DNA of 64,000 nucleotides from JAGVSR01 sp963786675 (GCA_963786675.1 CAWAZY010000003.1:124001-188000), one strand, 5' to 3'; positions 25,576-36,444 are shown, counted from the stretch's first letter. The notes: a model not told the origin generated them from the sequence alone. Made by a program: numbers and translations.

Positions 25576-27053
25576 CGGCGGGGGCGGCAGACCCGCGCGC
25601 CGGCGCATGGATGCCGGACGGCACGGATCTCGCCCACTTGTTCTCGATTTGCCGCGGCTATGACCGGCTCGTTCTCGCCGTCTCGGGCGGCAGCGACAGC
25701 ATGGCGCTTATGCATTTGGCGGCGCGGTGGCTGGCGGTATGCGACTCACCGCAGCCAATCCTGGAAGTTGCGACCGTCGATCATGGACTGCGTCCCCAAT
25801 CACGAGCCGAAGCGGAGACCGTCGCGGCGGCCGCCGCCTCACTGGGGCTCAAGCATCATCTTCTGGAATGGCACAAAGCCGCTGGCGCGTCCTTCAGCCA
25901 GTTGACGGCGCGCGAGGCGCGCTATCGCCTCCTACACGATGTGGCGGCGGAACGTGGGCCGGTCCGGTCCGGCGTCGTGACTGCCCATACACAGGACGAC
26001 CAGGCCGAAACGCTGTTAATGCGTCTGGCACGGGGCAGCGGTCCCGACGGGTTGCGCGCCATGCGCGCCGTCCGGCCGCTGCAGCCTGGGAGCGGGGTGA
26101 CACTCCTGCGGCCGCTTCTCGGCGTCACGCGCGCGGGGCTGCGCGCGGTTCTGACGGCAAACGGTGTGGCGTGGATCGATGATCCCAGCAACGAAGATGT
26201 GCGCTTCGAACGCGTGCGTCTGCGGCGCGCCGGGCCCGCCCTGACGGCAATCGGTCTGACGCCTGCAAAACTCGAATTGGCGGCACTGCGGCAGGCCCGG
26301 GCCGCGGACGCGCTGCATTGGGCCGCAACCGAATTGGAGCGGACCTGTCTCACGTGGCACGACGGCGCGTTTGCAGTGCTCGATGGCGAAGTGTTTTCAA
26401 CCGCTCCGGAGGATTTGCGAATTCGTTTACTGGCGCGGCTCCTGTCTGTCTTGCGGGGTGGGTCGGAGCCGGCCGAGCTGTCACAGGTCGAGCGCCTCGC
26501 CGCTGATTTGAAATTCCACGGCCAATTGCGCATGACCCTGGGCGGGTGCGAGATCAGGGCCTGCGCCCGCCAAATTCGCATTTTTCGCGAGGCCGGCCGG
26601 GCGGACCTTTCACCCAAGGCGCTGCCATCCGGTGCCGCGTGTGTCTGGGATCAGCGCTTCCTGATTGCCCGGCCACCGGCCACGAAAGCGCACAGGTCCA
26701 TGGCCGATCCCGAAGGCCCGGCAGACTTCGATGTGAAGCCGGTCTCGGCGGCGGATCTGCGGGCCTTGCGGAAAGCCGATCCCCGTTGGCGTCGCATTCC
26801 AGCCCGTGCAGCTGCAACATTGCCTGCCGTCTGGTCTGGAGCGCGGCTGGTTGGTGTCGGCGGCATGATGCGCGGCGCGCCGCGATTGGCTCGCTGCATG
26901 GCTGGCAGCATGTCAGACGGCGCGGCGCGTGATGAAGAACCGCGCGGAGAGGCATCGCGGGAGATCACAATCACGCCGATTTGGCGCGGTGAAATACTCT
27001 TGGAGACAACTGAGACGAGAATGCCCGGCGACGGCGCGGCTGAGTTGGCGTAA
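25572..27053 (+). CDS. tilS: tRNA(Ile)-lysidine synthase TilS
   Basis: Attaches lysine to C34 of tRNA-Ile(CAU), changing its reading from AUG to AUA; essential in most bacteria. The PP-loop LVLAVSGGSDSMALMHLA is near the N-terminus, followed by VATVDHGLRPQSRAEAE and VVTAHTQDDQAETLLMRLAR, all canonical. The C-terminal part is less conserved, as usual. Start either GTG 25572 (GTGA overlap with cpoB, chosen here) or ATG 25611. About 493 residues. TilS between cpoB and ftsH is standard in alphaproteobacteria. Confidence 0.93.
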   Translation: MTAGAADPRAGAWMPDGTDLAHLFSICRGYDRLVLAVSGGSDSMALMHLAARWLAVCDSPQPILEVATVDHGLRPQSRAEAETVAAAAASLGLKHHLLEWHKAAGASFSQLTAREARYRLLHDVAAERGPVRSGVVTAHTQDDQAETLLMRLARGSGPDGLRAMRAVRPLQPGSGVTLLRPLLGVTRAGLRAVLTANGVAWIDDPSNEDVRFERVRLRRAGPALTAIGLTPAKLELAALRQARAADALHWAATELERTCLTWHDGAFAVLDGEVFSTAPEDLRIRLLARLLSVLRGGSEPAELSQVERLAADLKFHGQLRMTLGGCEIRACARQIRIFREAGRADLSPKALPSGAACVWDQRFLIARPPATKAHRSMADPEGPADFDVKPVSAADLRALRKADPRWRRIPARAAATLPAVWSGARLVGVGGMMRGAPRLARCMAGSMSDGAARDEEPRGEASREITITPIWRGEILLETTETRMPGDGAAELA

Positions 27054-27121
27054 ACTAGTCTTTCAGAAGGGATTAGGCGTCATCCTGGTCCGCCTTGGCA
27101 AACCTGCCGCCCGCTCTTATC

Positions 27122-27136
27122 TTAACCAGTCGTTAC
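27122..27136. promoter_or_regulatory. Near-match CtrA box upstream of ftsH
   Basis: TTAA-N7-TTAC (TTAACCAGTCGTTAC) 76 bases ahead of the ftsH start, one base short of the palindromic consensus. Weaker than the four perfect boxes. Confidence 0.35.
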
Positions 27137-27211
27137 AGGAGCCGGGGTTCGATCCACGACCCCCATGCAACGGCCCACCGCTGACGCGGGAGAGGCCCGA
27201 TAGGACGCTCA

Positions 27212-29140
<1,929 letters not shown>

Positions 29141-29169
29141 TCGCAGCGCCAAGTCGCTTAAGACACATG

Positions 29170-29196
29170 ACAGCCTCCGGGTCTTCCGGGGGCTGT
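29170..29196 (+). terminator. Hairpin in the ftsH-folP gap
   Basis: ACAGCCTCCGG pairs with CCGGGGGCTGT (11 bp, one T-G pair, 5-base loop) 30 bases after ftsH and 25 bases ahead of the folP GTG. The following sequence is only weakly T-rich, so it may be a partial terminator or a leader hairpin. Confidence 0.5.
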
Positions 29197-29220
29197 TATG
29201 CTTTGCATGGAGAGGCTCGC

Positions 29221-30336
29221 GTGCCCCGCCGCTATTATCTTCGTCCGATCGTCTCCCTGGGCTCCGGTCTCAACCGCCTCGCGCGCGACCAAAGCTACGC
29301 GCAGGAAAAGCTCTGCGGGCGGACCGATCTTGGCTTTGCCGACCTGGAGCTGATCGATGCAGACGCCCCGGAGGGCGCCCGCGGCCGCCTCGTTCCGGCG
29401 GACGGCACCTATGGCTTTGCCAATCAGGACTGGTATCACCCGCCCTACGACGGCGAGCAGCTTTGGCAGACCTTCGACAACCTCATCGACGTGAGGCCAG
29501 ACTTTGCCGGCTTGTCCATGGACCGGCCACGCATCATGGGCATCGTCAACGTCACCCCGGACAGCTTCTCGGACGGCGGCAGCTTCGACAGTGTCCAGGC
29601 GGCCATCGATCATGGACTGCGCCTCGCGGACGAAGGCGCCGACATTCTCGACATCGGCGGAGAAAGCACACGGCCGGGATCGGATACCGTGGCACTTGAG
29701 GAAGAGCTGAAGCGCGTCCTTCCGGTGCTTGAAGGTTTGCGGGCGCGCACAAAGGTCAAAATATCGGTCGATACGCGCAAAGCGGAGGTGATGCGCCGCG
29801 CCGCGGAATCGGGCGCGGACATTCTCAATGACGTCTCCGCGCTGACGCACGATCCAAAATCGCTGGTAACGGCCGCCGCGACCGGCCTGCCGGTGATGCT
29901 GATGCATGCCCAGGGCGATCCGAAAACCATGAATGACGACCCGCAGTACCGCGACGTCGTGCTGGATGTTTTTGATTTTCTGGCCGGGAGGATCGAGGCT
30001 TGTGAGGCCGCGGGAATCCCGAAAGACAAGCTCGCCGTCGATCCGGGAATCGGGTTCGGTAAGCACTTGCATCACAATGTTGCAGTTTTGTCGTCAATGA
30101 GCGTGTATCACGGGCTTGGCGTACCCGTCCTGCTGGGTGCGTCGCGCAAGAAGCTGATCGGGCAGTTGTGTAACGTCGACGATCCCAAGCGCCGCGTGCC
30201 TGGGTCCATCGCCGCGGCTTTGTCGTCGATTGCGCAGGGCGTTCAATTGATCCGCGTGCATGATGTGGCCGATACTGTTCAGGCCATCCGCGTCTGGGAA
30301 GCGGCCATGCGCGGCACGGAAAAGGGGCTCGTCTGA
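29221..30336 (+). CDS. folP: Dihydropteroate synthase with N-terminal extension
   Basis: Condenses p-aminobenzoate with dihydropterin pyrophosphate in folate synthesis; target of sulfonamides. The conserved barrel starts near residue 100 with RIMGIVNVTPDSFSDGGSF, then ADILDIGGESTRPGSD, SVDTRKAEVM and LLGASRKKLIG. The first 100 residues (VPRRYYLRPIVSLGSGLNRL and on to YHPPYDGEQLWQTFDNL) are an extension absent from E. coli FolP but seen in alphaproteobacterial forms. Start at GTG 29221 behind GGAGAGG; in-frame alternatives are 29137 and ATG 29167. Confidence 0.93.
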   Translation: MPRRYYLRPIVSLGSGLNRLARDQSYAQEKLCGRTDLGFADLELIDADAPEGARGRLVPADGTYGFANQDWYHPPYDGEQLWQTFDNLIDVRPDFAGLSMDRPRIMGIVNVTPDSFSDGGSFDSVQAAIDHGLRLADEGADILDIGGESTRPGSDTVALEEELKRVLPVLEGLRARTKVKISVDTRKAEVMRRAAESGADILNDVSALTHDPKSLVTAAATGLPVMLMHAQGDPKTMNDDPQYRDVVLDVFDFLAGRIEACEAAGIPKDKLAVDPGIGFGKHLHHNVAVLSSMSVYHGLGVPVLLGASRKKLIGQLCNVDDPKRRVPGSIAAALSSIAQGVQLIRVHDVADTVQAIRVWEAAMRGTEKGLV

Positions 30337-30399
30337 GCCCGCGTGGAACCGGCAGCTGCTGATGCGGCGGCCGGACCTTGGTATTTGAAGGAAACAACC

Positions 30400-30969
30400 A
30401 TGAACGAGACGGTCTTTCGACTGACCGCCGACGATCTAGGCGCTTACCAGTTGGCGGTCCGGGATCGTCTGAACGGCATGGCACCGCAGCTGTGGTGGGA
30501 GAACTCGATCGTGCGCTGGGCCACCCTCGCCTTGGCGTGCGCGCTGGTTGTCTTTCTTGCCGGCGCCCTGATTGAATGGCTGCTCGAACGTCCGATGGAG
30601 TTCGCCGAATTTGCCATCGGAGTCACGGTTGGAATCGCGGCCATGGCTGCCGTCATGTGGGTCACGTACTTCGATCAGAAACGGCGACTGGCCCGGCCAG
30701 ACGGTCCGATCCTCGACCGGCAGACGCTGCGCCTGTCCAACGACGGGATTTCGGTCGGCAGCAAGCATGTCGAGGCGCGTTATGCCTGGGCCGCCGTCGA
30801 AGACGTATCCGAAGCCCGCGGTCTGGTGATTTTGTGGATCGAGCCGGGTGTGGGCGTCGTGGTGCCGGCCCACGCGTTCAAGAGCGACAATGAACGGGCC
30901 GAGTTTTTGCGCGCCATTGATGCGCGCCGTTCCGCGTCTGGCCTGCCCCGTGGAGGTTCGTTCGGCTGA
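30400..30969 (+). CDS. YcxB-like membrane protein
   Basis: A 189-residue protein: short polar start (NETVFRLTADDLGAYQLAV), two membrane helices (IVRWATLALACALVVFLAGA and EFAIGVTVGIAAMAAVMWVT) and a soluble C-terminal PH-like part (LRLSNDGISVGSKHVEARYA, GLVILWIEPGVGVVVPAHAF, ERAEFLRAI), as in YcxB/YcxB-like proteins of unknown role. ATG at 30400. It follows folP and converges on the ParA pair with a 9-base gap. Confidence 0.75.
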   Translation: MNETVFRLTADDLGAYQLAVRDRLNGMAPQLWWENSIVRWATLALACALVVFLAGALIEWLLERPMEFAEFAIGVTVGIAAMAAVMWVTYFDQKRRLARPDGPILDRQTLRLSNDGISVGSKHVEARYAWAAVEDVSEARGLVILWIEPGVGVVVPAHAFKSDNERAEFLRAIDARRSASGLPRGGSFG

Positions 30970-30978
30970 GGGGCGGGC

Positions 30979-31488
30979 CTAACTTGCCGCCGCGCGCCGG
31001 TTGGCAATCCGCTGGAGTGCGCCGTCGGCAATAGCGGTGCGGATCTCATCCAGAGACGCCGCGCCTTCGGGCAGTGCGACGTGCTGGGCCTTGGCCAGCG
31101 CCTTCAAGTCCTCGATCGCGCTGATCTGGTCGAGCCGCTGCATCAGGCCCGCGCGGCCTTCCTTGGTCACAACGACGACGACACTAAAGGCAAAGGGATC
31201 GAACGCGCCGGCTGCGTGTCCTTCCGGCGGGACAGGGGTGTCAGCGGGCGCGCCGTTCTGAGGCTGCACCGGCGAAGCTGCGGCATTGGCGGCCTTGATG
31301 GGGCGCTGGGTTCCGCGCGCGCCCCGTTCGGGGATCGGCAGGCGGACACGAATCTGCGCCACTTCGCGCTCAATGGTCTGGGCCAATTCCTCCGCAGGGC
31401 CCGCAGCCAGACCTTCGGTCGCGCGCAACAGGTCGCGAATGTACTTCTTCTGGCTTGCGCCCGACAGCGACCGAGTGGCCTTGCCCAT
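30979..31488 (-). CDS. Partner protein of the orphan ParA (unknown family)
   Basis: A 169-residue protein starting ATG 31488, 20 bases downstream of parA. A basic helical N-terminus (ATRSLSGASQKKYIRDLLRA), an acidic helix (ELAQTIEREVAQIRVRL), a Pro/Ala-rich linker (about 60-95), and a C-terminal domain with AFSVVVVVTKEGRAGLMQRL and LKALAKAQHVALPEGAASLD. The latter alternates hydrophobic and polar helices. It has no ParB-type helix-turn-helix or CTPase box that I can see. Function inferred only from pairing with ParA. Confidence 0.7.
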   Translation of the reverse strand: MGKATRSLSGASQKKYIRDLLRATEGLAAGPAEELAQTIEREVAQIRVRLPIPERGARGTQRPIKAANAAASPVQPQNGAPADTPVPPEGHAAGAFDPFAFSVVVVVTKEGRAGLMQRLDQISAIEDLKALAKAQHVALPEGAASLDEIRTAIADGALQRIANRRAAAS

Positions 31489-31508
31489 GTGTCTCGTCTC
31501 TTTCCGGT

Positions 31509-32396
31509 TTACGCAGCGGCGCGGCGTCTGGCCATGATTGCCGCGACTTCATCATAGAGCGCGCGCAGGGAAACAGCACCAGCCCCGTACTTTTCTTCGA
31601 TGGTTTTGGCCGATGCCTCCCAGTCGAAGGCATTGGCGATGGCGTCCGAATGCGGAAGCTGGGTGTTCAACATCGGATGCAGGAGCCCGATTTCCTCGAT
31701 CAGCAGCCGGTCGCGCCCGGAATTGCGCACCGAGTTCGCAAGGCACGCATAGCGGCGCTGATCCAAGGGGATTTCCGACAGGTCGGCCTCTGTACGCCGT
31801 TCCTCAATCAGCAGCGCGATGCGGTCGACGGCCAGCTGCGAGACGTAGTCGGGGCGGAATGGCACGATAACCCGATCGGCGATCTTGAGAGCGGCAAGGG
31901 CGGCGAAGGACAATCCGGGCGGGCAATCGATGATGACCAGATCGTAGCTCTGTTCAAACCGGCGCAGGAGCCGCTCCAGGCGGCCGCGCACCCTATGGCC
32001 AACAACCTCGGGGTCCTTCGATTGGCGCGCCTCTTTCACGTACAGCTCGCCCTGGACATCCTCCAACATCAGCGAACCCGGCAGTAGCGACAGCGCCAGA
32101 GGCTTGCCGGAGGCGTGACGCACGTCGCCGGTGTTGTGGACCAGGAAATCCCGCGGTTCGGGATGGGTCTCGTCGAAAAGGTCGAAAAAGTAATCGGAGA
32201 TGGTCAGCCCTTCGCGGCGGGACTTGCTCCACGCCTCGCCGCCCATCAGGATCAGGGATGCATTGCATTGGGAATCCAGGTCCATGACCAGAACGCGCTG
32301 GCCACCCCAGGCGGCGAAGGCATGGGCAAGCATGACAGCCGTCGTGGACTTGCCGACCCCGCCCTTGCGATTCGCGACGGATAGGAAATAGGCCAT
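31509..32396 (-). CDS. ParA/MinD family ATPase (orphan, away from parB)
   Basis: A 295-residue P-loop ATPase. The deviant Walker A NRKGGVGKSTTAVML with the signature Lys is at about 9-23; VLVMDLDSQCNASLIL (Walker A') follows; YDLVIIDCPPGLSF is Walker B. DNA-binding or partition proteins of this class form gradients on the nucleoid or cell pole. It lacks a helix-turn-helix N-terminal domain and is not next to a parB gene. It is followed by an unknown partner in the same direction and divergent from glmM. It is probably not the chromosome-segregation ParA (usually beside gidB/parB). Confidence 0.85.
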   Translation of the reverse strand: MAYFLSVANRKGGVGKSTTAVMLAHAFAAWGGQRVLVMDLDSQCNASLILMGGEAWSKSRREGLTISDYFFDLFDETHPEPRDFLVHNTGDVRHASGKPLALSLLPGSLMLEDVQGELYVKEARQSKDPEVVGHRVRGRLERLLRRFEQSYDLVIIDCPPGLSFAALAALKIADRVIVPFRPDYVSQLAVDRIALLIEERRTEADLSEIPLDQRRYACLANSVRNSGRDRLLIEEIGLLHPMLNTQLPHSDAIANAFDWEASAKTIEEKYGAGAVSLRALYDEVAAIMARRRAAA

Positions 32397-32859
32397 GGCA
32401 TCCCCTTTCGCAGGCGTCCGGCTTGTGGAGCCGGGATCAGGGGCTGCTATGATATGATTCCGTCACGTCGGCCAGCCGCCAATGTTTGCCGCAACGGCGC
32501 AAATGCCCGAAACCGTTCGGACTTCGGCTGGTGGTGAGTGTAACGAAGCCAAACACAGTTTGATTTGCTCCGTGGACGCTGGACGCGTCAAACCTGATCG
32601 CGCGCCGAGATTTGGGGTGCGTGGCGGGCTTTCGGTGCGCTCCGGCCGTGGACGCCACCTGCCAGGGTCCCAAAGTGGCTGTTAATGTTTAGCCCTTCGG
32701 CACGAAGCTTGCGGCACAAAGGTTATCCCGGCGCGCTATACTGGCCCTAACGCGTGCCGAAGCCGCCAGGAAGCGCCAGCGGCGCGCGGTGACGCGTGTT
32801 TGGGCGGACAGGCATATCGCGCCGGAAGGCGAACAAAACGACAAGGGAGTGAGCCACCT
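32397..32859. other. Intergenic region between parA and glmM
   Basis: About 460 bases between divergent genes. A TATACT at 32737-32742 is a possible -10 element but no well-spaced -35 goes with it. No gene or structured RNA recognised. Confidence 0.35.
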
Positions 32860-34213
32860 ATGACACGCCGCTATTTCGGCACCGACGGCATCCGTGGCCT
32901 GGCCAACACCCCTCCGATGACGTCGGAGGTGGCGCTGAAGGTCGGCATGGCCGCCGGCAAGCTGTTTCAGACCGGCAGCCACCGTCACCGCGTGGTGATC
33001 GGCAAGGATACGCGGCTGTCGGGCTATATGCTCGAGGCGGCCCTCATGTCGGGCTTCACGTCCGTGGGTGTCGACGTGTTCCTCTTGGGCCCCATGCCAA
33101 CACCCGCCGTCGCCATGCTGACGCGCTCCTTGCGCGCGGACATCGGTGTCATGATTTCCGCCTCGCACAACCGGTTCGAAGACAATGGCATCAAGCTGTT
33201 CGATCCCGACGGCTACAAGCTGTCCGACGACATGGAGCACGAAATCGAGCGGCTGATCGATTTCGGACACGAATAGCTTGCTGGCCAGCGCCGATCGCAT
33301 TGGCCGCGCCACGCGCGTGGAAAGCGCCCAGGAGCGCTACATCGAGTTCGCCAAGCGCACCTTGCCGAAGAACTTGAAGCTGTCGGGCCTGCGCATCGTC
33401 ATCGATTGCGCCAATGGTGCGGCCTACAAGGTCGCGCCGGAAGCATTGTGGGAGTTGGGCGCGGAGGTCATCAAGATCGGCGTCGAGCCGAATGGCCGCA
33501 ATATCAACCACAAATGCGGCTCCACCGCACCGGAGATGCTGGTTGAGAAGGTGCGGGAATTCCGTGCCGATATCGGCATTGCACTGGATGGTGACGCCGA
33601 TCGCGTCGTGATCGTGGACGAGAAGGGACATATCGTCGACGGCGATCAGCTGATGGCGGTCATCGCCGAAAGTTGGCATCGCCGCGGCAAGCTCACCGCC
33701 GGTGGCGTCGTGGCAACCGTCATGAGCAACCTCGGATTGGAACGGTACCTGAAGGAGCTGGGGCTCGGACTCGTGCGCACGCCAGTCGGCGACCGCTACG
33801 TCGTGGAGCATATGCGTAAGCACGGCTATAACGTCGGCGGCGAGCAGTCCGGCCACATCGTGCTGTCGGATTTTACGACGACGGGCGATGGCTTGGTTTC
33901 GGCGCTGCAGGTGCTGGCCTGCGTCGTGGCGACAGGCAAGCCTGTGTCGGAGGTCTGCGCGCGGTTCACGCCGTTGCCCCAGGTGTTGCAGAACGTGCGC
34001 TATTCGAACGGCAAGCCGCTGGAAGACGCGCGCGTGCGCAAGGCCATCGAAGGCGCCAAGCAGCAGCTGGGCGAGAAGGGTCGCATCGTAATCCGGCCGT
34101 CGGGCACGGAACCCGTCATTCGCGTCATGGCTGAAGGCGACGACAACGATCTGGTCAACCGGGTCGTGGACGACATTGTCGATGCTGTGAAGACCGCGGC
34201 CCACGCCGCCTGA
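32860..34213 (+). CDS. glmM: Phosphoglucosamine mutase, frameshifted
   Basis: Converts glucosamine 6-phosphate to glucosamine 1-phosphate for peptidoglycan and LPS. The first frame (from ATG 32860) gives RRYFGTDGIRGLAN, MISASHNRFEDNGIKLF with the phosphoserine at about 102, and ends LIDFGHE-stop. The next frame gives LLASADRIGRATRVESAQER, IALDGDADRVVIVDE (metal loop), NVGGEQSGHIVLSD (sugar loop) and RIVIRPSGTEPVIRVM (phosphate loop). One extra base (T in GAATAGC, near 33275) accounts for the break; without it residues read FGHESLLASADRIG. About 450 residues, full length. An essential gene, so error in the sequence is the likely cause. Confidence 0.92.
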
Positions 34214-34269
34214 GGCAACCCGGCCGGATCATGCGCACGGCGCATCGTCCCGGTTCGATGAGAACCATT

Positions 34270-34310
34270 AACGCTCCGTTTACCGGTTGGCCGGGACGGA
34301 GCGTTTCATT
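34270..34310 (+). terminator. Rho-independent terminator of glmM
   Basis: AACGCTCCGT (34270-34279) pairs with ACGGAGCGTT (34296-34305), with an inner CCGG/CCGG helix in the loop, followed by TCATTTTG, 57 bases after the glmM stop. Confidence 0.8.
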
Positions 34311-34322
34311 TTGCGCCAGCAA

Positions 34323-34337
34323 TTAAGTGTCCTTTAA
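34323..34337. promoter_or_regulatory. CtrA-type box upstream of the first outer-membrane barrel
   Basis: Perfect TTAA-N7-TTAA (TTAAGTGTCCTTTAA), 87 bases ahead of the barrel gene start and just downstream of the glmM terminator, a normal promoter position. Confidence 0.7.
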
Positions 34338-34424
34338 GTCTTATACCTCACATTCCCTTTTGAAGGTTGGATCTGCGTTTCTCGCCGCGTCGTGCGGGGC
34401 GGGTCCCAGTCGAAGGGGAACTCC

Positions 34425-35249
34425 ATGATTATCTCGCGTAAGGCAAGCCTCATTGGCGCGGCACTGCTCGTGTCGTCGGCCACCTGCGCCGCCGCCGCCG
34501 ATCTGTACGGCAACGGCGAAGGCTCCAGCATCAAGGACGGCGCCTATTACGAAGCAGCACCCATGCCGGTTGGCCCGTCGTGGTACGTGCGCATCGACGG
34601 CGGCTACGCGGCCCATGACGATCCGACCATGACCGAAGCCGATATCTACGATCTGACCGACACGGGCATCGACAGCACGTGGACGCTCGGCGGCGGCATC
34701 GGCCGGTACTTCACGCCGACCATCCGCGGCGACGTCACCTACGATCACCGCTTTGAAGCCGACGCCTCGGGCAACCTGCTCGATCATCAAGCCGATCTCA
34801 ACGGCGTTCGCGCCTTCGGCATCGAGAGCGATGTCGTGCTGTTCAACCTCTACTACGACCTCAACCGCACCGGCCGGATCAACCCGTATGTCGGCGTCGG
34901 CCTCGGCGTGACGCACAACAAGACGACCGCAGGGACAGTGTCCAACGAGTGCGGTTGCGTCGGAACGATTGAGGAAGGCAGCGACACGCATGTCGCGGGC
35001 GCCATCATGGCGGGCTTCACGGCCAAGCTGCGCGGCGGCCAGAGCGTTGTTGGCGGTACCAAGGACGGCCCCATGACGGTCGATACCGGCCGCGGCCTCT
35101 ATCTCGATGTCGGCTACCGCTTCCTGTACCTGGGCGAAGTGGCCACTGGTGCGGTCATCGCGGACGGCGACAATATTGCCGACGATCCGACCGTGGAAGA
35201 CCTCCACGCGCATGAGTTCCGGGTCGGCCTGCGTTACGACTTCCGCTGA
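34425..35249 (+). CDS. Outer-membrane beta-barrel protein (Omp25-like), copy 1
   Basis: A 274-residue exported protein. Signal peptide (LIGAALLVSSATCAAAA-DL), then amphipathic strands typical of a small barrel: WYVRIDGGYAAHDD, IGRYFTPTIRGDVTYDHRF, VVLFNLYYDLNRTGRINPYV, GVGLGVTHNKT, LYLDVGYRFLYLGEV, and the C-terminal FRVGLRYDFR ending in an aromatic residue followed by Arg. An internal NECGCVG may form a disulfide. ATG 34425 behind AAGGGGA. The next gene is a paralogue. No specific pore or receptor role can be read from it. Confidence 0.85.
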   Translation: MIISRKASLIGAALLVSSATCAAAADLYGNGEGSSIKDGAYYEAAPMPVGPSWYVRIDGGYAAHDDPTMTEADIYDLTDTGIDSTWTLGGGIGRYFTPTIRGDVTYDHRFEADASGNLLDHQADLNGVRAFGIESDVVLFNLYYDLNRTGRINPYVGVGLGVTHNKTTAGTVSNECGCVGTIEEGSDTHVAGAIMAGFTAKLRGGQSVVGGTKDGPMTVDTGRGLYLDVGYRFLYLGEVATGAVIADGDNIADDPTVEDLHAHEFRVGLRYDFR

Positions 35250-35270
35250 TTTCTGGCGGCTAAGAGTTTT

Positions 35271-35292
35271 GGGCGGGGCTTCGGCCCCGTCC
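35271..35292. terminator. TTCG-loop hairpin after the first barrel gene
   Basis: GGGCGGGGC and GCCCCGTCC close on a TTCG tetraloop (9 bp, one G-T pair) 21 bases after the stop. There is no T run on the plus strand, so termination is likely but not certain. Confidence 0.6.
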
Positions 35293-35568
35293 GTGAGACG
35301 AGAAGACCGGGAGGCGGCGGTGCCTGTTTCCCGGACGACCGGACGGGACCCCTAGTATTGGGTCGCAAGATCCGGGTTTCGACGATTTGTACGGTCCTGG
35401 TTCCCTGTATGCGTCTGGCGGCGGTCCCTCGTGGGGCGCAGGCCCGGGCTGTCAAAATGGCGAACCCGCTCTCTTGAGGGCCTCAAAGCCCCCCAAGCCG
35501 GTTCAAGAACCGCGTGAGAGATGACGGACGGCTCCAAGCCGGACCGTCGGTTGAAGGGATCGAAGACC
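35293..35568. other. Leader region of the second barrel gene
   Basis: About 275 bases without a recognisable gene. It contains a GAAGGGA ribosome site close to the ATG at 35569; the in-frame ATG at 35521 lacks one. Confidence 0.35.
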
Positions 35569-36444
35569 ATGACTGTCAAGCACTCGGGCCTGACGCTTGC
35601 ACTCGCCGTCGCTGTTGGCGCCGTGACACCCGCACTGGCCGGCGGCGACGTGATCTACCAGGGCTACAAGGACCCTGCCGCGGCCATTCCGGTGCCCGCG
35701 CCGATCCCGATCGAAGAATATGCGGCCGAATATTATATCCGCGCCGACGTGGCAGGGTCTTGGCTGTCGGATGCCAATTTGGGCGAGACCGGCACGCGCC
35801 TCGATATCCGCGATGTGGGCGATGTCGAAGCCATCGAGTGGGGCAGCCTCGGCTTCGGCCGTTATGTGACTCCGTCAATCCGCGTTGAACTCGCGGTTGA
35901 CTTAGGCACCAAGGCGCTTCTGTCCGAGGATGGTGTCAACAACTTCCGTTCATACCGGCGTGACCATCTGGATAACGGAACGACAGACACCTCTCACTGG
36001 GACGTCCAGCGCACGGAAGAAATCAAGTTCGAGCAGGACTTCGGCTTCTTCAACGCCTACTACGACATTCACAATGGCTCGCGCTTTACGCCTTACATCG
36101 GCGCGGGCCTCGGTGTTGCCTACCGGCAGTTGACGCGCACCTCGTCGGAAGTCGCGGAGTGCCACCACATCGTCAACAGTGATACCGGACGTCGCAACTG
36201 CGCCGGTTCGATTGGCGTCGATCAGACCGAGTCCGAGAAGCGCTGGGATATCGCGGTCGCAGCCATGGCTGGCTTCGCCTACAAGATCACTGACGATATT
36301 CTCTGGGATACCAGCTATCGCTACATTTGGACGAACGGCAGCATGGCCGTCCATTCCGACACCATCAGCGGAACGTCGATCGTGGACATCGGCGACGTCG
36401 GCCAGCACCAGGTCCGCACGGGCGTCCGGTTGAATATCAACTAG
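35569..36444 (+). CDS. Outer-membrane beta-barrel protein (Omp25-like), copy 2
   Basis: A 291-residue exported protein paralogous to the preceding barrel. Signal peptide (LTLALAVAVGAVTPALA-GG), a Pro-rich linker (AAAIPVPAPIPIEEY), then barrel strands in the same order: YYIRADVAGSWLSD, GFGRYVTPSIRVELAVDLG, FFNAYYDIHNGSRFTPYIGA, GLGVAYRQLTR, and the end HQVRTGVRLNIN. Two Cys (AECHHI, RRNCAG) match the Cys region of copy 1. ATG 35569 chosen for its ribosome site and signal peptide. Confidence 0.85.
   Translation: MTVKHSGLTLALAVAVGAVTPALAGGDVIYQGYKDPAAAIPVPAPIPIEEYAAEYYIRADVAGSWLSDANLGETGTRLDIRDVGDVEAIEWGSLGFGRYVTPSIRVELAVDLGTKALLSEDGVNNFRSYRRDHLDNGTTDTSHWDVQRTEEIKFEQDFGFFNAYYDIHNGSRFTPYIGAGLGVAYRQLTRTSSEVAECHHIVNSDTGRRNCAGSIGVDQTESEKRWDIAVAAMAGFAYKITDDILWDTSYRYIWTNGSMAVHSDTISGTSIVDIGDVGQHQVRTGVRLNIN

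Noticed and set aside
33191..34204. A long minus-strand open frame opposite glmM
   Set aside because: Shadow of the second glmM segment; no independent ribosome site or family similarity.
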